Below are positions 1 through 9,913 of a DNA stretch of 64,000 nt, piece after piece (position 1 is the first letter of the stretch; each line of letters begins with the position of its first letter). The notes beneath the pieces were generated by a model. The model did not search any database, had not been told where the DNA came from, and was given only the letters and a program-made list of their open reading frames with translations. The DNA is from Pseudomonas sp. DY-1. Its GTDB lineage: Bacteria > Pseudomonadota > Gammaproteobacteria > Pseudomonadales > Pseudomonadaceae. The stretch is from positions 1,488,001 through 1,552,000 of the forward strand of contig NZ_CP032616.1 of the NCBI RefSeq assembly GCF_003626975.1. Direction: 5' to 3'. Position numbers and translations under genes: made by a program.

Positions 1-1273
1 GCGCATCGCCGACGCCCTGCTCGCTGCCAAACGTCCGCTGATCATCTCCGGCGCCTCCCTTGGCGAGAAAGCCCTGATCGAAGCCGCTGCCAACATCGCC
101 AGCGCACTGAAGAACCGTGAAAAGAACGGTTCCCTCAGCCTGGTGGTACCAGAAGCGAACAGCATGGGCCTGGCTCTCTTCGGTGGTGAATCCGTCGACG
201 CCGCTCTCGAAGCGCTGACCGCCGGCAAGGCCGATGCAGTCGTCATTCTCGAGAATGACCTGTACCGCCGCGCCGACGCCGGCAAGGTCGATGCCGCCCT
301 CGCCGCTGCCAAGGTCGTCATCGTTGCCGACCATCAGCAGACTGCTACCGTCGAACGTGCCCATCTGGTGCTGCCGGCCGCCAGCTTCGCTGAAGGCGAC
401 GGCACCCTGGTCAGCCTTGAAGGGCGCGCCCAGCGCTTCTTCCAGGTCTTCGATCCGACCTACTACGACGCCAACATCCTCGTTCGCGAAGGCTGGCGCT
501 GGCTGCATGCTCTGCACAGCACTCTGCAAGGCAAGGCCGTCGACTGGACCCAGCTGGACCAGGTCACCGCAGCTTGCGCCGACAGCAGCCCATTGTTGGC
601 CTCTATCCGCGACGCCGCACCGAGCGCTACGTTCCGCATCAAGGGGATGAAACTCGCCCGCGAGCCGCACCGCTACAGCGGTCGTACTGCCATGCGCGCC
701 AATATCAGCGTGCACGAGCCGCGTCAGCCCCAGGACAAGGACTCCGCCTTCGCCTTCTCCATGGAAGGCTATGCCGGTACCAAGGAAGACCGTCAGCAGA
801 TTCCGTTCGCCTGGTCTCCGGGCTGGAACTCCCCGCAAGCCTGGAACAAGTTCCAGGACGAAGTCGGTGGCCACCTGCGCGCTGGCGACCCGGGCGTTCG
901 CCTGATCGAAGCCAAGGGCCAGGCATTGCCCTGGTTCTGCATCAATGCTGCGTTCAACCCGGCTCAGGGCACCTGGCAGGCCGTGCCTCTGCACCACCTG
1001 TTCGGCAGCGAGGAGAACAGTTCCCGCGCCGCTCCGGTGCAAGAACGCATCCCGCAGCCCTACGTGGCCATGGCCAAGGACGAAGCCGATCGCCTCGGCG
1101 TCAATGACGGCGCCCTTATCGCCCTGACCGTCAATGGCCAGACCCTGCGTCTGCCGCTTGCCGTCAAGGAAGAAATGGGCATCGGCCTGATCGGCCTGCC
1201 TGCCGGTCTGCCGGGTATCCCGGCGGTCTTCGCCGGTGCCGTCGTCACTGCCGTACAGGAGTCCGCGCAATGA
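1..1273 (+). CDS. nuoG: NADH-quinone oxidoreductase subunit G, 3' part
   Basis: The left edge of the window cuts this gene; it is open in frame from base 2 and the last 423 codons are present. NuoG is the large peripheral-arm subunit of respiratory complex I that carries iron-sulfur clusters in its N-terminal half and a molybdopterin-oxidoreductase-like fold in the rest. Only the latter part is visible, so no cluster cysteines are seen. The C-terminal stretch, with repeated aspartate-decarboxylase-like beta-barrel character and the segment [15 protein letters not shown], fits the family. The stop overlaps the nuoH start by 4 bases (ATGA), and nuoHIJKLMN follow in standard order, which fixes the identity. 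Confidence 0.93.
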   Translation, partial: RIADALLAAKRPLIISGASLGEKALIEAAANIASALKNREKNGSLSLVVPEANSMGLALFGGESVDAALEALTAGKADAVVILENDLYRRADAGKVDAALAAAKVVIVADHQQTATVERAHLVLPAASFAEGDGTLVSLEGRAQRFFQVFDPTYYDANILVREGWRWLHALHSTLQGKAVDWTQLDQVTAACADSSPLLASIRDAAPSATFRIKGMKLAREPHRYSGRTAMRANISVHEPRQPQDKDSAFAFSMEGYAGTKEDRQQIPFAWSPGWNSPQAWNKFQDEVGGHLRAGDPGVRLIEAKGQALPWFCINAAFNPAQGTWQAVPLHHLFGSEENSSRAAPVQERIPQPYVAMAKDEADRLGVNDGALIALTVNGQTLRLPLAVKEEMGIGLIGLPAGLPGIPAVFAGAVVTAVQESAQ

Positions 1274-2262
1274 GTTGGCTGACGCCCGAACTGATCGACA
1301 TCGTCGTCACCGTCCTCAAAGCCATCGTCATCCTGCTCGGGGTGGTCGTGACCGGTGCGCTGCTCTCCTGGGTGGAACGCCGTCTGTTGGGTCTGTGGCA
1401 GGACCGATACGGCCCGAACCGCGTAGGCCCGTTCGGCGCCTTCCAGCTTGGCGCGGACATGATCAAGATGTTCTTCAAGGAAGACTGGACCCCGCCGTTC
1501 GCCGACAAGCTGATCTTCACCCTGGCGCCCATCATCGCGATGAGTGCCCTGTTGATCGCGTTTGCCGTGGTGCCGGTCACCCCCACATGGGGCGTGGCCG
1601 ACCTGAACATCGGCGTGCTGTTCTTCTTCGCCATGGCCGGCATCGCGGTCTACGCGGTGCTCTTCGCCGGCTGGTCGAGCAACAACAAGTTCGCCCTGCT
1701 CGGCAGCCTGCGTGCCTCGGCCCAGACCATCTCCTACGAGGTGTTCCTGGCGCTGTCGCTGATGGGCATCGTGGCCCAGGTCGGCTCCTTCAACATGCGC
1801 GACATCGTTGAATACCAGGCCCAACACCTGTGGTTCATCATTCCGCAGTTCTTCGGCTTCTGTACCTTCTTCATCGCTGGCGTCGCCGTGACTCACCGTC
1901 ACCCGTTCGACCAGCCGGAAGCGGAACAGGAACTGGCCGACGGCTACCACATCGAATACGCCGGCATGAAATGGGGCATGTTCTTCGTGGGTGAGTACAT
2001 CGGCATTGTGCTGATCTCCGCCCTGCTCGTGACCCTGTTCTTCGGCGGCTGGCATGGCCCGTTCGGCATCCTGCCGCAGATCCCCTTCATCTGGTTCGCG
2101 CTCAAGACCGCCTTCTTCATCATGCTGTTCATCCTGCTGCGTGCGTCGATCCCGCGCCCGCGCTATGACCAGGTGATGGCCTTCAGCTGGAAGGTGTGCC
2201 TGCCGCTGACCCTGATCAACCTGCTGGTGACCGGCGCGCTCGTGCTGGCCGCGGCCCAGTAA
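1270..2262 (+). CDS. nuoH: NADH-quinone oxidoreductase subunit H
   Basis: NuoH is the membrane subunit of complex I that joins the peripheral arm to the proton-pumping arm and forms the quinone-entry chamber. The 330-residue product has about eight hydrophobic segments and the family signatures [11 protein letters not shown] near residue 45 and, further on, the acidic loop [15 protein letters not shown] that lines the quinone site. The start ATG overlaps the nuoG stop, indicating translational coupling. Length and motifs are normal for the family; nothing is odd. Confidence 0.98.
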   Translation: MSWLTPELIDIVVTVLKAIVILLGVVVTGALLSWVERRLLGLWQDRYGPNRVGPFGAFQLGADMIKMFFKEDWTPPFADKLIFTLAPIIAMSALLIAFAVVPVTPTWGVADLNIGVLFFFAMAGIAVYAVLFAGWSSNNKFALLGSLRASAQTISYEVFLALSLMGIVAQVGSFNMRDIVEYQAQHLWFIIPQFFGFCTFFIAGVAVTHRHPFDQPEAEQELADGYHIEYAGMKWGMFFVGEYIGIVLISALLVTLFFGGWHGPFGILPQIPFIWFALKTAFFIMLFILLRASIPRPRYDQVMAFSWKVCLPLTLINLLVTGALVLAAAQ

Positions 2263-2273
2263 GGAGAAACACC

Positions 2274-2822
2274 ATGATCAAAGAAATCATCCACGTCGTG
2301 CATGGCACCTTCACCCAGCTTCGCAGCCTGGTGATGATCTTCGGCCATGCCTTCCGCAAGCGTGACACCCTGCAATACCCGGAAGAGCCCGTGTACCTGC
2401 CGCCGCGCTACCGCGGCCGCATCGTCCTCACCCGCGACCCCGATGGCGAAGAGCGTTGCGTAGCCTGCAACCTCTGCGCCGTGGCCTGCCCTGTCGGCTG
2501 CATTTCCCTGCAGAAGGCTGAGACCGAGGACGGACGCTGGTACCCCGAGTTCTTCCGCATCAACTTCTCCCGCTGCATCTTCTGCGGCCTGTGCGAAGAA
2601 GCCTGCCCCACCACCGCGATCCAGCTGACCCCGGATTTCGAGATGGGCGAGTTCAAGCGCCAGGACCTGGTGTACGAGAAGGAAGACCTGCTGATCTCCG
2701 GCCCGGGTAAGAACCCGGACTACAACTTCTATCGCGTGGCGGGTATGGCCATTGCCGGCAAGCCGAAAGGCGCCGCGCAGAACGAGGCCGAGCCGATCAA
2801 CGTGAAGAGCCTGCTGCCCTAA
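2274..2822 (+). CDS. nuoI: NADH-quinone oxidoreductase subunit I
   Basis: NuoI is the ferredoxin-like peripheral subunit that holds the two 4Fe-4S clusters (N6a, N6b) passing electrons towards N2 and quinone. The 182-residue product has [12 protein letters not shown] at residues 62-73 and [12 protein letters not shown] at 101-112, the two full 4-cysteine motifs. I start it at the ATG at 2274, preceded by AAGGAGAA, and not at an earlier in-frame start inside nuoH, because the N-terminal amphipathic helix [11 protein letters not shown] is the conserved beginning. Confidence 0.98.
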   Translation: MIKEIIHVVHGTFTQLRSLVMIFGHAFRKRDTLQYPEEPVYLPPRYRGRIVLTRDPDGEERCVACNLCAVACPVGCISLQKAETEDGRWYPEFFRINFSRCIFCGLCEEACPTTAIQLTPDFEMGEFKRQDLVYEKEDLLISGPGKNPDYNFYRVAGMAIAGKPKGAAQNEAEPINVKSLLP

Positions 2823-2832
2823 GGAGACACGC

Positions 2833-3333
2833 GTGGAATTCGCCTTCTATTTCGCCGCTGGTGTGGCCGTTGTCTCCACCCTGCGGGTAATCACAAACAC
2901 CAACCCGGTGCATGCCCTGCTGTACCTCATCGTCTCGCTGCTGGCGGTGTCGATGTGCTTCTTCGCCCTCGGCGCGCCGTTCGCCGGCGCCCTCGAAATC
3001 ATCGTTTATGCCGGCGCCATCATGGTGCTGTTCGTCTTCGTGGTGATGATGCTGAACCTCGGACCTGCGATTGCAGAACAGGAGAAGAAGTGGCTCAAGC
3101 CCGGCATCTGGACCGGTCCGGCCCTACTCTCCCTCGTCCTGCTGGCCGAACTGCTCTACGTGCTGTTCGGCAATGCCACTGGTGCCACCATCGGTCACAC
3201 CACCGTGGACGCCAAGGCAGTTGGCATCGCCCTCTTCGGCCCGTACCTGCTGGCCGTGGAGCTGGCTTCCATGCTGCTGCTGGCAGCCCTGGTCGCCGCC
3301 TTCCACCTCGGCCGCCACGAAGCTAAGGAATAA
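2833..3333 (+). CDS. nuoJ: NADH-quinone oxidoreductase subunit J
   Basis: NuoJ is a small membrane subunit of the complex I proton-pumping arm. The 166-residue product has five predicted hydrophobic helices, including the conserved segment EIIVYAGAIMVLFVFVVMML, which contains the pi-bulge region typical of this subunit. It begins with GTG at 2833, nine bases after an AAGGAG ribosome site that overlaps the nuoI stop region. The gene lies between nuoI and nuoK with gaps of only 10 and 3 bases. Confidence 0.97.
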   Translation: MEFAFYFAAGVAVVSTLRVITNTNPVHALLYLIVSLLAVSMCFFALGAPFAGALEIIVYAGAIMVLFVFVVMMLNLGPAIAEQEKKWLKPGIWTGPALLSLVLLAELLYVLFGNATGATIGHTTVDAKAVGIALFGPYLLAVELASMLLLAALVAAFHLGRHEAKE

Positions 3334-3336
3334 GCC

Positions 3337-3645
3337 ATGAACGCAATCCCACTGGAACATGGCCTCGCGGTCGCCGGCATACTCTTCTGCCTGGGCCTCA
3401 CGGGCCTCATGGTGCGCCGCAACATCCTCTTCGTGCTCATGAGCCTGGAAGTCATGATGAACGCTGCCGCGCTGGCCTTCGTGGTCGCCGGCGCCCGTTG
3501 GGCCCAGCCTGACGGCCAGATCATGTTCATTCTGGTGATCAGCCTTGCAGCCGCCGAAGCCAGTATCGGCCTGGCAATCCTGCTGCAGCTGTACCGCCGC
3601 TTCCATACCCTCGATATCGACGCTGCCAGCGAGATGCGCGGATGA
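3337..3645 (+). CDS. nuoK: NADH-quinone oxidoreductase subunit K
   Basis: NuoK is a three-helix membrane subunit of complex I related to MrpC of multisubunit antiporters and takes part in proton transfer. The 102-residue product has three hydrophobic segments and the conserved [14 protein letters not shown], with the membrane-embedded glutamate in helix 2, and a second glutamate in [12 protein letters not shown] of helix 3. Its stop overlaps the nuoL start by 4 bases (ATGA). Confidence 0.97.
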   Translation: MNAIPLEHGLAVAGILFCLGLTGLMVRRNILFVLMSLEVMMNAAALAFVVAGARWAQPDGQIMFILVISLAAAEASIGLAILLQLYRRFHTLDIDAASEMRG

Positions 3646-5489
3646 ACCTTCTATTCCTCACTTGCCTGTTCCCGCTGCTCGGCTGGTTCATCCTGGCCTT
3701 CTCCCGCGGGCGTTTCTCCGAAAACACATCCGCCGTCATCGGCGTCGGATCCGTGGGCCTCTCGGCCCTGATCGCCGCCTGGATCATCTGGCAGTTCAAC
3801 GTGGCCCCGCCGGAAGGCGGTGTCTACACCCAGGTGCTCTGGCAGTGGATGAGCGTGGCGGGCTTCGCGCCCAGCTTCACCCTCTACCTGGACGGCCTGT
3901 CCCTGACCATGCTCGGCGTGGTCACCGGCGTCGGCTTCCTGATCCACCTGTTCGCTTCCTGGTACATGCGCGGTGAAGAGGGCTACTCCCGCTTCTTCGC
4001 CTACACCAACCTGTTCATCGCCAGCATGCTGTTCCTGGTGCTGGGCGATAACCTGCTGTTCCTCTACTTCGGTTGGGAAGGCGTGGGGTTGTGCTCGTAC
4101 CTGCTGATCGGCTTCTACTTCAAGCACACGCCCAACGGTAACGCGGCACTCAAGGCCTTCATCGTCACCCGCGTGGGTGACGTGTTCATGGCCATCGGGC
4201 TGTTCATCCTGTTCTTCCACCTGGGTACCCTGAACATCCAGGAACTGATGAAGCTGGCCCCCGAGAAGTACGTGGCCGGTGACGCCTGGCTCTGGGTCGC
4301 GACCCTGATGCTGCTCGGCGGCGCAGTGGGCAAATCCGCCCAGCTGCCGCTTCAGACCTGGCTGGCGGACGCGATGGCGGGCCCGACTCCGGTTTCCGCG
4401 TTGATCCACGCGGCTACCATGGTGACCGCGGGCGTCTACCTGATCGCCCGTACCCACGGCCTGTTCCTGCTGACTCCGGAAATCCTCGAACTGGTCGGCA
4501 TCGTGGGTGGCGTAACCCTGGTCCTGGCTGGCTTCGCCGCCCTGGTGCAGACCGACATCAAGCGAATCCTCGCCTACTCCACCATGAGCCAGATCGGCTA
4601 CATGTTCCTCGCCCTCGGCGTTGGCGCATGGGATGCGGCGATTTTCCACCTGATGACCCACGCCTTCTTCAAGGCTCTGCTGTTCCTCGCTTCGGGTGCG
4701 GTGATCAACGCCTGCCACCACGAGCAGAACATCTTCAAGATGGGTGGCCTGTGGAAGAAACTGCCGCTGGCCTACGCGAGCTTCATCGTAGGTGGTGCGG
4801 CCCTGGCGGCCCTGCCGCTGGTCACCGCGGGCTTCTACTCCAAGGACGAGATCCTCTGGGAAGCCTTCGCCAGTGGCCACTCCGGTCTGCTCTACGCCGG
4901 TCTGGCGGGCGCCTTCCTGACCTCGATCTACACCTTCCGCCTGATATTCATCGCCTTCCACGGTGAAGCGAAGACCGAAGCTCACGCTGGTCACGGCGTC
5001 GCCCACTGGCTGCCGCTGAGCGTGCTGATCGTGCTCTCTACCTTCATTGGCGCACTGATCACCCCGCCGCTGGCCGGTGTACTGCCGGAAAGCGTCGGCC
5101 ACGCCGGTGGCGAAGCCAAGCACAGCCTGGAAATCGCCTCGGGTGCCATCGCCCTGGCGGGCATCCTGCTGGCCGCCCTGCTCTTCCTTGGCAAGCGCCG
5201 TTTCGTCAGCGCACTCGCCCAGAGTGCGCCGGGCCGCTTCCTTGGTGCCTGGTGGTACGCCGCCTGGGGCTTCGACTGGCTCTACGACCTGCTGTTCGTC
5301 AAACCCTACCTGCTGGTCTGCCGCCTGCTCCGTCGCGATCCCATCGACGGCACCATCGGCCTGGTTCCACGCGTGGTAAGGGGCGGCAACTTTGCCCTCA
5401 GCCGTAGCCAGACCGGCCAGCTGCGCTGGTACGCCGTATCCATCGTCGGCGGAGCCGTGCTCGTGCTCGGCGCCGTGCTGCTGACCTGA
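3642..5489 (+). CDS. nuoL: NADH-quinone oxidoreductase subunit L
   Basis: NuoL is the distal antiporter-like subunit of complex I and carries the long lateral helix along the membrane arm. The 615-residue product is highly hydrophobic and shows the family landmarks [16 protein letters not shown] (with the key glutamate), [23 protein letters not shown] and the lysine-containing [11 protein letters not shown]. Length is normal. The last ~120 residues contain the lateral-helix region and a final membrane anchor. The start overlaps nuoK, and nuoM follows after 25 bases with its own AAGGAATTGAG ribosome site. Confidence 0.98.
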   Translation: MNLLFLTCLFPLLGWFILAFSRGRFSENTSAVIGVGSVGLSALIAAWIIWQFNVAPPEGGVYTQVLWQWMSVAGFAPSFTLYLDGLSLTMLGVVTGVGFLIHLFASWYMRGEEGYSRFFAYTNLFIASMLFLVLGDNLLFLYFGWEGVGLCSYLLIGFYFKHTPNGNAALKAFIVTRVGDVFMAIGLFILFFHLGTLNIQELMKLAPEKYVAGDAWLWVATLMLLGGAVGKSAQLPLQTWLADAMAGPTPVSALIHAATMVTAGVYLIARTHGLFLLTPEILELVGIVGGVTLVLAGFAALVQTDIKRILAYSTMSQIGYMFLALGVGAWDAAIFHLMTHAFFKALLFLASGAVINACHHEQNIFKMGGLWKKLPLAYASFIVGGAALAALPLVTAGFYSKDEILWEAFASGHSGLLYAGLAGAFLTSIYTFRLIFIAFHGEAKTEAHAGHGVAHWLPLSVLIVLSTFIGALITPPLAGVLPESVGHAGGEAKHSLEIASGAIALAGILLAALLFLGKRRFVSALAQSAPGRFLGAWWYAAWGFDWLYDLLFVKPYLLVCRLLRRDPIDGTIGLVPRVVRGGNFALSRSQTGQLRWYAVSIVGGAVLVLGAVLLT

Positions 5490-5514
5490 ATCTTCTTAAG
5501 GAATTGAGCCCGTC

Positions 5515-7041
5515 ATGATTCTGCCCTGGCTAATCCTGATTCCCTTCATCGGCGGCCTGCTCTGCTGGCAGGGTGAGCGCTTCAGCGCCACCCTGCCACG
5601 CTGGATCGCCTTGCTGACCATGTCCCTGCTGTTCGTCCTCGGCCTTTGGCTGTGGGCGACCGGCGACTTCACTCTGGCCCCTGCTCCCGGCACCGATCCG
5701 GCGTGGGCGGAGGAGTTCAAGGTGCAGTGGATCGAGCGTTTCGGCGTCACCATCCACCTGGCCCTGGACGGCATCTCTATCCTGATGATCGTCCTCACCG
5801 GCCTGCTCGGTGTGCTGTCCGTGCTCTGCTCCTGGCGTGAAATCCAGAACCGCGTCGGCTTCTTCCACCTCAACCTGATGTGGATCCTCGGCGGCGTGGT
5901 CGGCGTGTTCCTCGCCATCGACCTGTTCCTGTTCTTCTTCTTCTGGGAAATGATGCTGGTGCCGATGTACTTCCTCATCGCGCTCTGGGGTCATAGCGGC
6001 AGCAAGGGCAAGACCCGGATCACCGCCGCCACCAAGTTCTTCATCTACACCCAGGCCAGCGGCCTGATCATGCTGGTGGCCATCCTCGGCCTGGTGCTGG
6101 TGAACTACAGCAATACCGGCGTGCTGACCTTCAACTACGCCGACCTGCTGAAAGCCCAGCTCGCCCCGGGTACCGAGTACCTGCTGATGCTCGGTTTCTT
6201 CATCGCCTTCGCGGTGAAGTTCCCGGTGGTGCCGTTCCACTCCTGGCTGCCCGATGCCCACGCCCAGGCCCCGACCGCTGGCTCCGTGGACCTCGCCGGC
6301 ATCCTGCTCAAGACTGCCGCCTACGGCATGATCCGCTTCGCCCTGCCGCTGTTCCCCAACGCGTCGGCCGAGTTCGCGCCAATCGCCCAGTGGCTGGGTG
6401 TGTTCGCCATTGTCTACGGTGCCCTGCTGTCGTTCGCCCAGACCGACATCAAGCGCCTGGTGGCCTACTCCAGCGTTTCGCACATGGGCTTCGTGTTGAT
6501 CGCCATTTACTCCAGCAGCCAGATCGCCCTGCAGGGCGCCATCGTGCAGATGATCGCCCACGGCCTCTCCGCTGCCGCGCTCTTTATCCTGTGCGGCCAG
6601 CTGTACGAACGCTTGCACACCCGTGACATGCGCGAGATGGGCGGTATCTGGAACCGTATGCCTTACCTGCCGGCCATCAGCCTGTTCTTCGCTGCCGCCG
6701 CACTGGGCCTGCCGGGTACCGGCAACTTCGTCGGCGAGTTCCTGATCCTGGTCGGTTCGTTCCAGCAAGTGCCGTGGATTGCCGTACTGGCTTCCACTGG
6801 CCTGGTGTTCGGATCGGTCTACTCGCTGATCATGATCCACCGCGCCTACTTCGGTCCGGCGAAGAACGAAAACGCCTACGAAGGCCTGCGCTATCGCGAG
6901 CTGACCATGGTCCTGGGCCTCGCCGCCCTGTTGATCCTGCTCGGCGTTTACCCGCAACCGGTACTGGATACCTCCGCTGCGACCATGCATGGCGTGCACC
7001 AGTGGCTGGATTCCGCCGTCAATCAACTCGTTGCCCGGTAA
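5515..7041 (+). CDS. nuoM: NADH-quinone oxidoreductase subunit M
   Basis: NuoM is one of three antiporter-like proton-pumping subunits of complex I. The 508-residue product has about fourteen membrane segments. Landmarks are FFFFWEMMLVPMYFLIALWG (conserved glutamate), FHSWLPDAHAQAPTAGSVDLAG and LVAYSSVSHMGFV. Length is that of the E. coli and P. aeruginosa proteins. It is preceded by AAGGAATTGAG and followed seven bases later by nuoN. Confidence 0.98.
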   Translation: MILPWLILIPFIGGLLCWQGERFSATLPRWIALLTMSLLFVLGLWLWATGDFTLAPAPGTDPAWAEEFKVQWIERFGVTIHLALDGISILMIVLTGLLGVLSVLCSWREIQNRVGFFHLNLMWILGGVVGVFLAIDLFLFFFFWEMMLVPMYFLIALWGHSGSKGKTRITAATKFFIYTQASGLIMLVAILGLVLVNYSNTGVLTFNYADLLKAQLAPGTEYLLMLGFFIAFAVKFPVVPFHSWLPDAHAQAPTAGSVDLAGILLKTAAYGMIRFALPLFPNASAEFAPIAQWLGVFAIVYGALLSFAQTDIKRLVAYSSVSHMGFVLIAIYSSSQIALQGAIVQMIAHGLSAAALFILCGQLYERLHTRDMREMGGIWNRMPYLPAISLFFAAAALGLPGTGNFVGEFLILVGSFQQVPWIAVLASTGLVFGSVYSLIMIHRAYFGPAKNENAYEGLRYRELTMVLGLAALLILLGVYPQPVLDTSAATMHGVHQWLDSAVNQLVAR

Positions 7042-7048
7042 GTAGGTT

Positions 7049-8512
7049 ATGGAATTCACGACTCAACACCTGATCGCCCTGCTACCGCTGCTGGTCACCT
7101 GCGCCACGATAGTTGTGGTCATGCTGGCCATCGCCTGGAAGCGGCACCACTCCTGGACCTTCGGCCTTTCGGTCATCGGTCTGAACCTCGCCCTGCTTTC
7201 CATCGTCCCGGCACTCAAGGTCGCTCCCCTGGAAGTGACCCCGCTGATGATGGTCGACAACTTCGGCGCCTATTACATGGCGCTGGTCCTGGCCGGCACC
7301 CTCGCCTGCGTCACACTGATCCACGCCTACCTGGGCGGTGAGTCGGGCAAGGGCTATCCGGGCAACCGCGAAGAGATGTACCTGCTGATCCTCCTGTCCG
7401 CCGCTGGCGGTCTGGTGCTGGTCACCGCGCAGCACCTCGCTGGCTTGTTCATCGGCCTGGAACTGCTTTCGGTACCGGTATACGGCCTGGTGGCGTACGC
7501 CTTCTTCAACAAGCGTTCCCTGGAAGCCGGCATCAAGTACATGGTGCTGTCCGCCGCAGGCTCCGCCTTCCTGCTGTTCGGCATGGCTCTGCTCTACGCC
7601 GATGCCGGCAGCCTGAGCTTCAGCCAGCTGACCGCTGCAGGCACCTCCAGCGTGCTGTCCCAGCTCGGCATCGGCATGATGCTCATCGGCCTGGCGTTCA
7701 AGCTCTCCCTGGTTCCATTCCACCTCTGGACCCCGGACGTGTACGAAGGCGCCCCGGCGCCGGTGGCGGCGTTCCTGGCCACCGCCAGCAAAGTCGCCGT
7801 GTTCGCTGTTCTGCTGCGTCTGTACCAACTGTCCCCGGCCACCGCCGGTGGCTGGCTGAACGACCTGCTGACCGTCATCGCCATCGCCTCCATCCTCTTC
7901 GGCAACCTGCTGGCCCTGGTGCAGAACAATATCAAGCGTCTGCTGGGTTACTCCTCGATCGCGCACTTCGGCTACCTGCTGGTGGCGCTGATCGCGAGCA
8001 AGGGCCTGGCGGTGGAAGCCATCGGTGTCTACCTGGCCACCTACGTGCTGACCAGCCTGGGCGCCTTCGGTGTGGTCACCCTGATGTCCACCCCGTACAG
8101 CGGCCGTGACTGCGACGCCCTGTACGAGTACCGCGGCCTGTTCTGGCGCCGTCCGTACCTGACCGCAGTGCTCACCGTGATGATGCTGTCCCTGGCCGGC
8201 ATCCCGCTCACTGCCGGCTTCATCGGCAAGTTCTTCGTGATCGCCGCCGGTGTCGAGTCCGGCCTGTGGTGGCTGCTGGGCGCCATGGTCCTGGGTAGCG
8301 CCATCGGCGTGTTCTACTACCTGCGCGTCATGGTCACCCTGTTCCTGGTCGAGCCGAACCTGCGTCGCCACGACGCCGACCTGCACTGGGCCCAACGTGC
8401 CGGCGGCATCATGCTGCTGTTCGTCGCCCTGCTGGCGTTCTTCCTCGGCGTCTACCCGCAGCCGCTGCTGGACCTGGTCCAGCACTCAGGTCTGGTGGCC
8501 CTGGCCAACTAA
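7049..8512 (+). CDS. nuoN: NADH-quinone oxidoreductase subunit N
   Basis: NuoN is the third antiporter-like subunit, nearest the quinone-binding end of the membrane arm. The 487-residue product has about fourteen hydrophobic helices with the markers [35 protein letters not shown] and [15 protein letters not shown]. It is the last gene of the nuo operon: the stop at 8510-8512 is followed within 15 bases by a strong hairpin terminator. Confidence 0.98.
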   Translation: MEFTTQHLIALLPLLVTCATIVVVMLAIAWKRHHSWTFGLSVIGLNLALLSIVPALKVAPLEVTPLMMVDNFGAYYMALVLAGTLACVTLIHAYLGGESGKGYPGNREEMYLLILLSAAGGLVLVTAQHLAGLFIGLELLSVPVYGLVAYAFFNKRSLEAGIKYMVLSAAGSAFLLFGMALLYADAGSLSFSQLTAAGTSSVLSQLGIGMMLIGLAFKLSLVPFHLWTPDVYEGAPAPVAAFLATASKVAVFAVLLRLYQLSPATAGGWLNDLLTVIAIASILFGNLLALVQNNIKRLLGYSSIAHFGYLLVALIASKGLAVEAIGVYLATYVLTSLGAFGVVTLMSTPYSGRDCDALYEYRGLFWRRPYLTAVLTVMMLSLAGIPLTAGFIGKFFVIAAGVESGLWWLLGAMVLGSAIGVFYYLRVMVTLFLVEPNLRRHDADLHWAQRAGGIMLLFVALLAFFLGVYPQPLLDLVQHSGLVALAN

Positions 8513-8524
8513 GCGGAACCCGAG

Positions 8525-8559
8525 AAACGAAAACCCGGCCATGTGCCGGGTTTTTCGTT
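8525..8559. terminator. Rho-independent terminator after nuoN
   Basis: The stem CCCGGC (8534-8539) pairs with GCCGGG (8545-8550) around a five-base loop and is followed by TTTTT. The pairing extends outward through AACGAAAA and TTTTCGTT, so the structure can end transcription from either side: the nuo operon on the plus strand and the convergent gene ending at 8581 on the minus strand. Confidence 0.9.
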
Positions 8560-8580
8560 CCTGGCGGAAAGCACACCCGC

Positions 8581-9645
8581 CTATGGCAGCATCACTTTCT
8601 TGCCCGCCTCGGTGAACAGGTCCCAACTCGCAACGAACAATGCCGCGATCAGCGGGCCGATGACGAAGCCGTTGAGGCCGAACAGCGACAGCCCGCCCAA
8701 GGTGGAAATCAGCACCAGATAGTCCGGCATGCGCGTGTCCTTGCCCACCAGCATCGGCCGCAGAAAATTGTCCACCAGGCCGATCACGAGGATGCCGAAC
8801 AGCGCCAGACCCACACCTTCCCAGAGCGCTCCATTAAGCACGAAGAACAGCGCCACGGGCCCCCAGATCAGGCCGGCACCCACCAGTGGCAGCAGGGACA
8901 GAAATGCCATCATGACGCCCCAGAACACCGGGCTCTGGATATCCATGAACCAGAACACCAGGCTGCCCAGCGCCCCCTGGACAATGGCGACCACTATGTT
9001 GCCTTTGACCGTGGCGCGTACCACGCGGGTGAATTTGATCTGCAATCGACGCTTGTGCTGCTCGCCGAGGGGTATGGCCATGCGCACGTTGCGCGCTACT
9101 TCGTAGCCATCGCGGAGAAAGAAGTACAACAGGTAGAGCATCACGAAGAAGCCCGCCACCGCCTCGAAGGTGTTCTGGCCGATGGCGAAAGCCTTGGTAG
9201 CGAGGAACTGGCTGCCCTGCAGCATCCCGCTGACGATGCGGTCACGCAGACCGTTGAAATTGCCAATGCCCAGGCGATCCAGCTGACGCTGGAGGAATCT
9301 CGGCAGCAACTCCCTGAATTGGTTCACGTACGCGCCAATATCCAGCTCTCCGGACTCGAGCCGGTGGTAGAAGTCCGCGCCTTCCTGCACCAACATCAGG
9401 CCGATGAGCAAAACCGGCAGCACCGCTACCACCAGGCAGAGGAACAGCGTGATCATCGCCGACAGATTGCCCCGTCCACCCAGACGCAGTGCAAGCTGGC
9501 GCTGCAAAGGGCTGAAGATCACCGCCAGCACCACTGCCCAGAAAACCGCTCCGTAGAAAGGCAGCAAAATCCAGCAGAAAGCTAGCGATACCACCACAAG
9601 AAGGAGGATCAGGGTACGGCTGTGCATTTGCCGCTGAGAAGCCAT
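8581..9645 (-). CDS. AI-2E / PerM family transporter
   Basis: A 354-residue integral membrane protein of the AI-2E transporter family (Pfam family also called UPF0118), which includes PerM, YdiK and TqsA. Proteins of this family are permease-like, but the substrate is known for few of them. Visible are two N-terminal hydrophobic helices (LILLLVVVSLAFCWILLPFYG), an amphipathic cytoplasmic middle region, and a C-terminal block ending LGGLSLFGLNGFVIGPLIAAL, the family hallmark near the end. The ATG at 9643-9645 is used; a second in-frame ATG six codons later is possible because neither has a strong ribosome site. It converges on the nuo operon. Confidence 0.85.
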   Translation of the reverse strand: MASQRQMHSRTLILLLVVVSLAFCWILLPFYGAVFWAVVLAVIFSPLQRQLALRLGGRGNLSAMITLFLCLVVAVLPVLLIGLMLVQEGADFYHRLESGELDIGAYVNQFRELLPRFLQRQLDRLGIGNFNGLRDRIVSGMLQGSQFLATKAFAIGQNTFEAVAGFFVMLYLLYFFLRDGYEVARNVRMAIPLGEQHKRRLQIKFTRVVRATVKGNIVVAIVQGALGSLVFWFMDIQSPVFWGVMMAFLSLLPLVGAGLIWGPVALFFVLNGALWEGVGLALFGILVIGLVDNFLRPMLVGKDTRMPDYLVLISTLGGLSLFGLNGFVIGPLIAALFVASWDLFTEAGKKVMLP

Positions 9646-9835
9646 GGCAGTGCCGCAGGGTGAAGAGAACCTACAGCGTTAGTCCGCAGCGAGTCGGGAA
9701 AAGTGCTAAGTGTTTTTTTGGCGCCTGTCGGGGTCAGCCGCAGGGTCGCGGGTCAGAATGCCGACGTGCTTTGCCCCTATAAGGGGCATCTCGAAGCAGA
9801 CGGGAAAATCGTAGCCCGGACTCACCGCCGCACGA

Positions 9836-9898
9836 GTAGGAGCGAGCTTGCTCGCGAAATAGCGCGCTCGGACTCTTCGCGAGCAAGCTCGCTCCTAC
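9836..9898. repeat. REP doublet (GTAGGAGCGAGC type)
   Basis: Two REP half-units face each other: GTAGGAGCGAGCTTGCTCGC begins at 9836 and its inverse ends at 9898, separated by about 20 bases. This head-to-head arrangement is that of a Pseudomonas REPIN. It lies 15 bases downstream of the ctpM stop. The preceding 190 bases (9646-9835) hold nothing else I can identify apart from a short dyad CCCCTATAAGGGG at 9774-9786. Confidence 0.85.
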
Positions 9899-9913
9899 CA
9901 AGGGATCTGCCGA

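Noticed and set aside
1060..8485. Several long antisense frames over the nuo genes (for example 3651-5123, 5530-7059, 7082-8485)
   Set aside because: All lie opposite well-identified complex I genes and have the same Gln/His/Asp-rich composition caused by reading the complementary third positions.
9836..9898. Inverted repeats considered as insertion-sequence ends
   Set aside because: No transposase frame lies between any pair and the sequences match the REP form repeated across the window.
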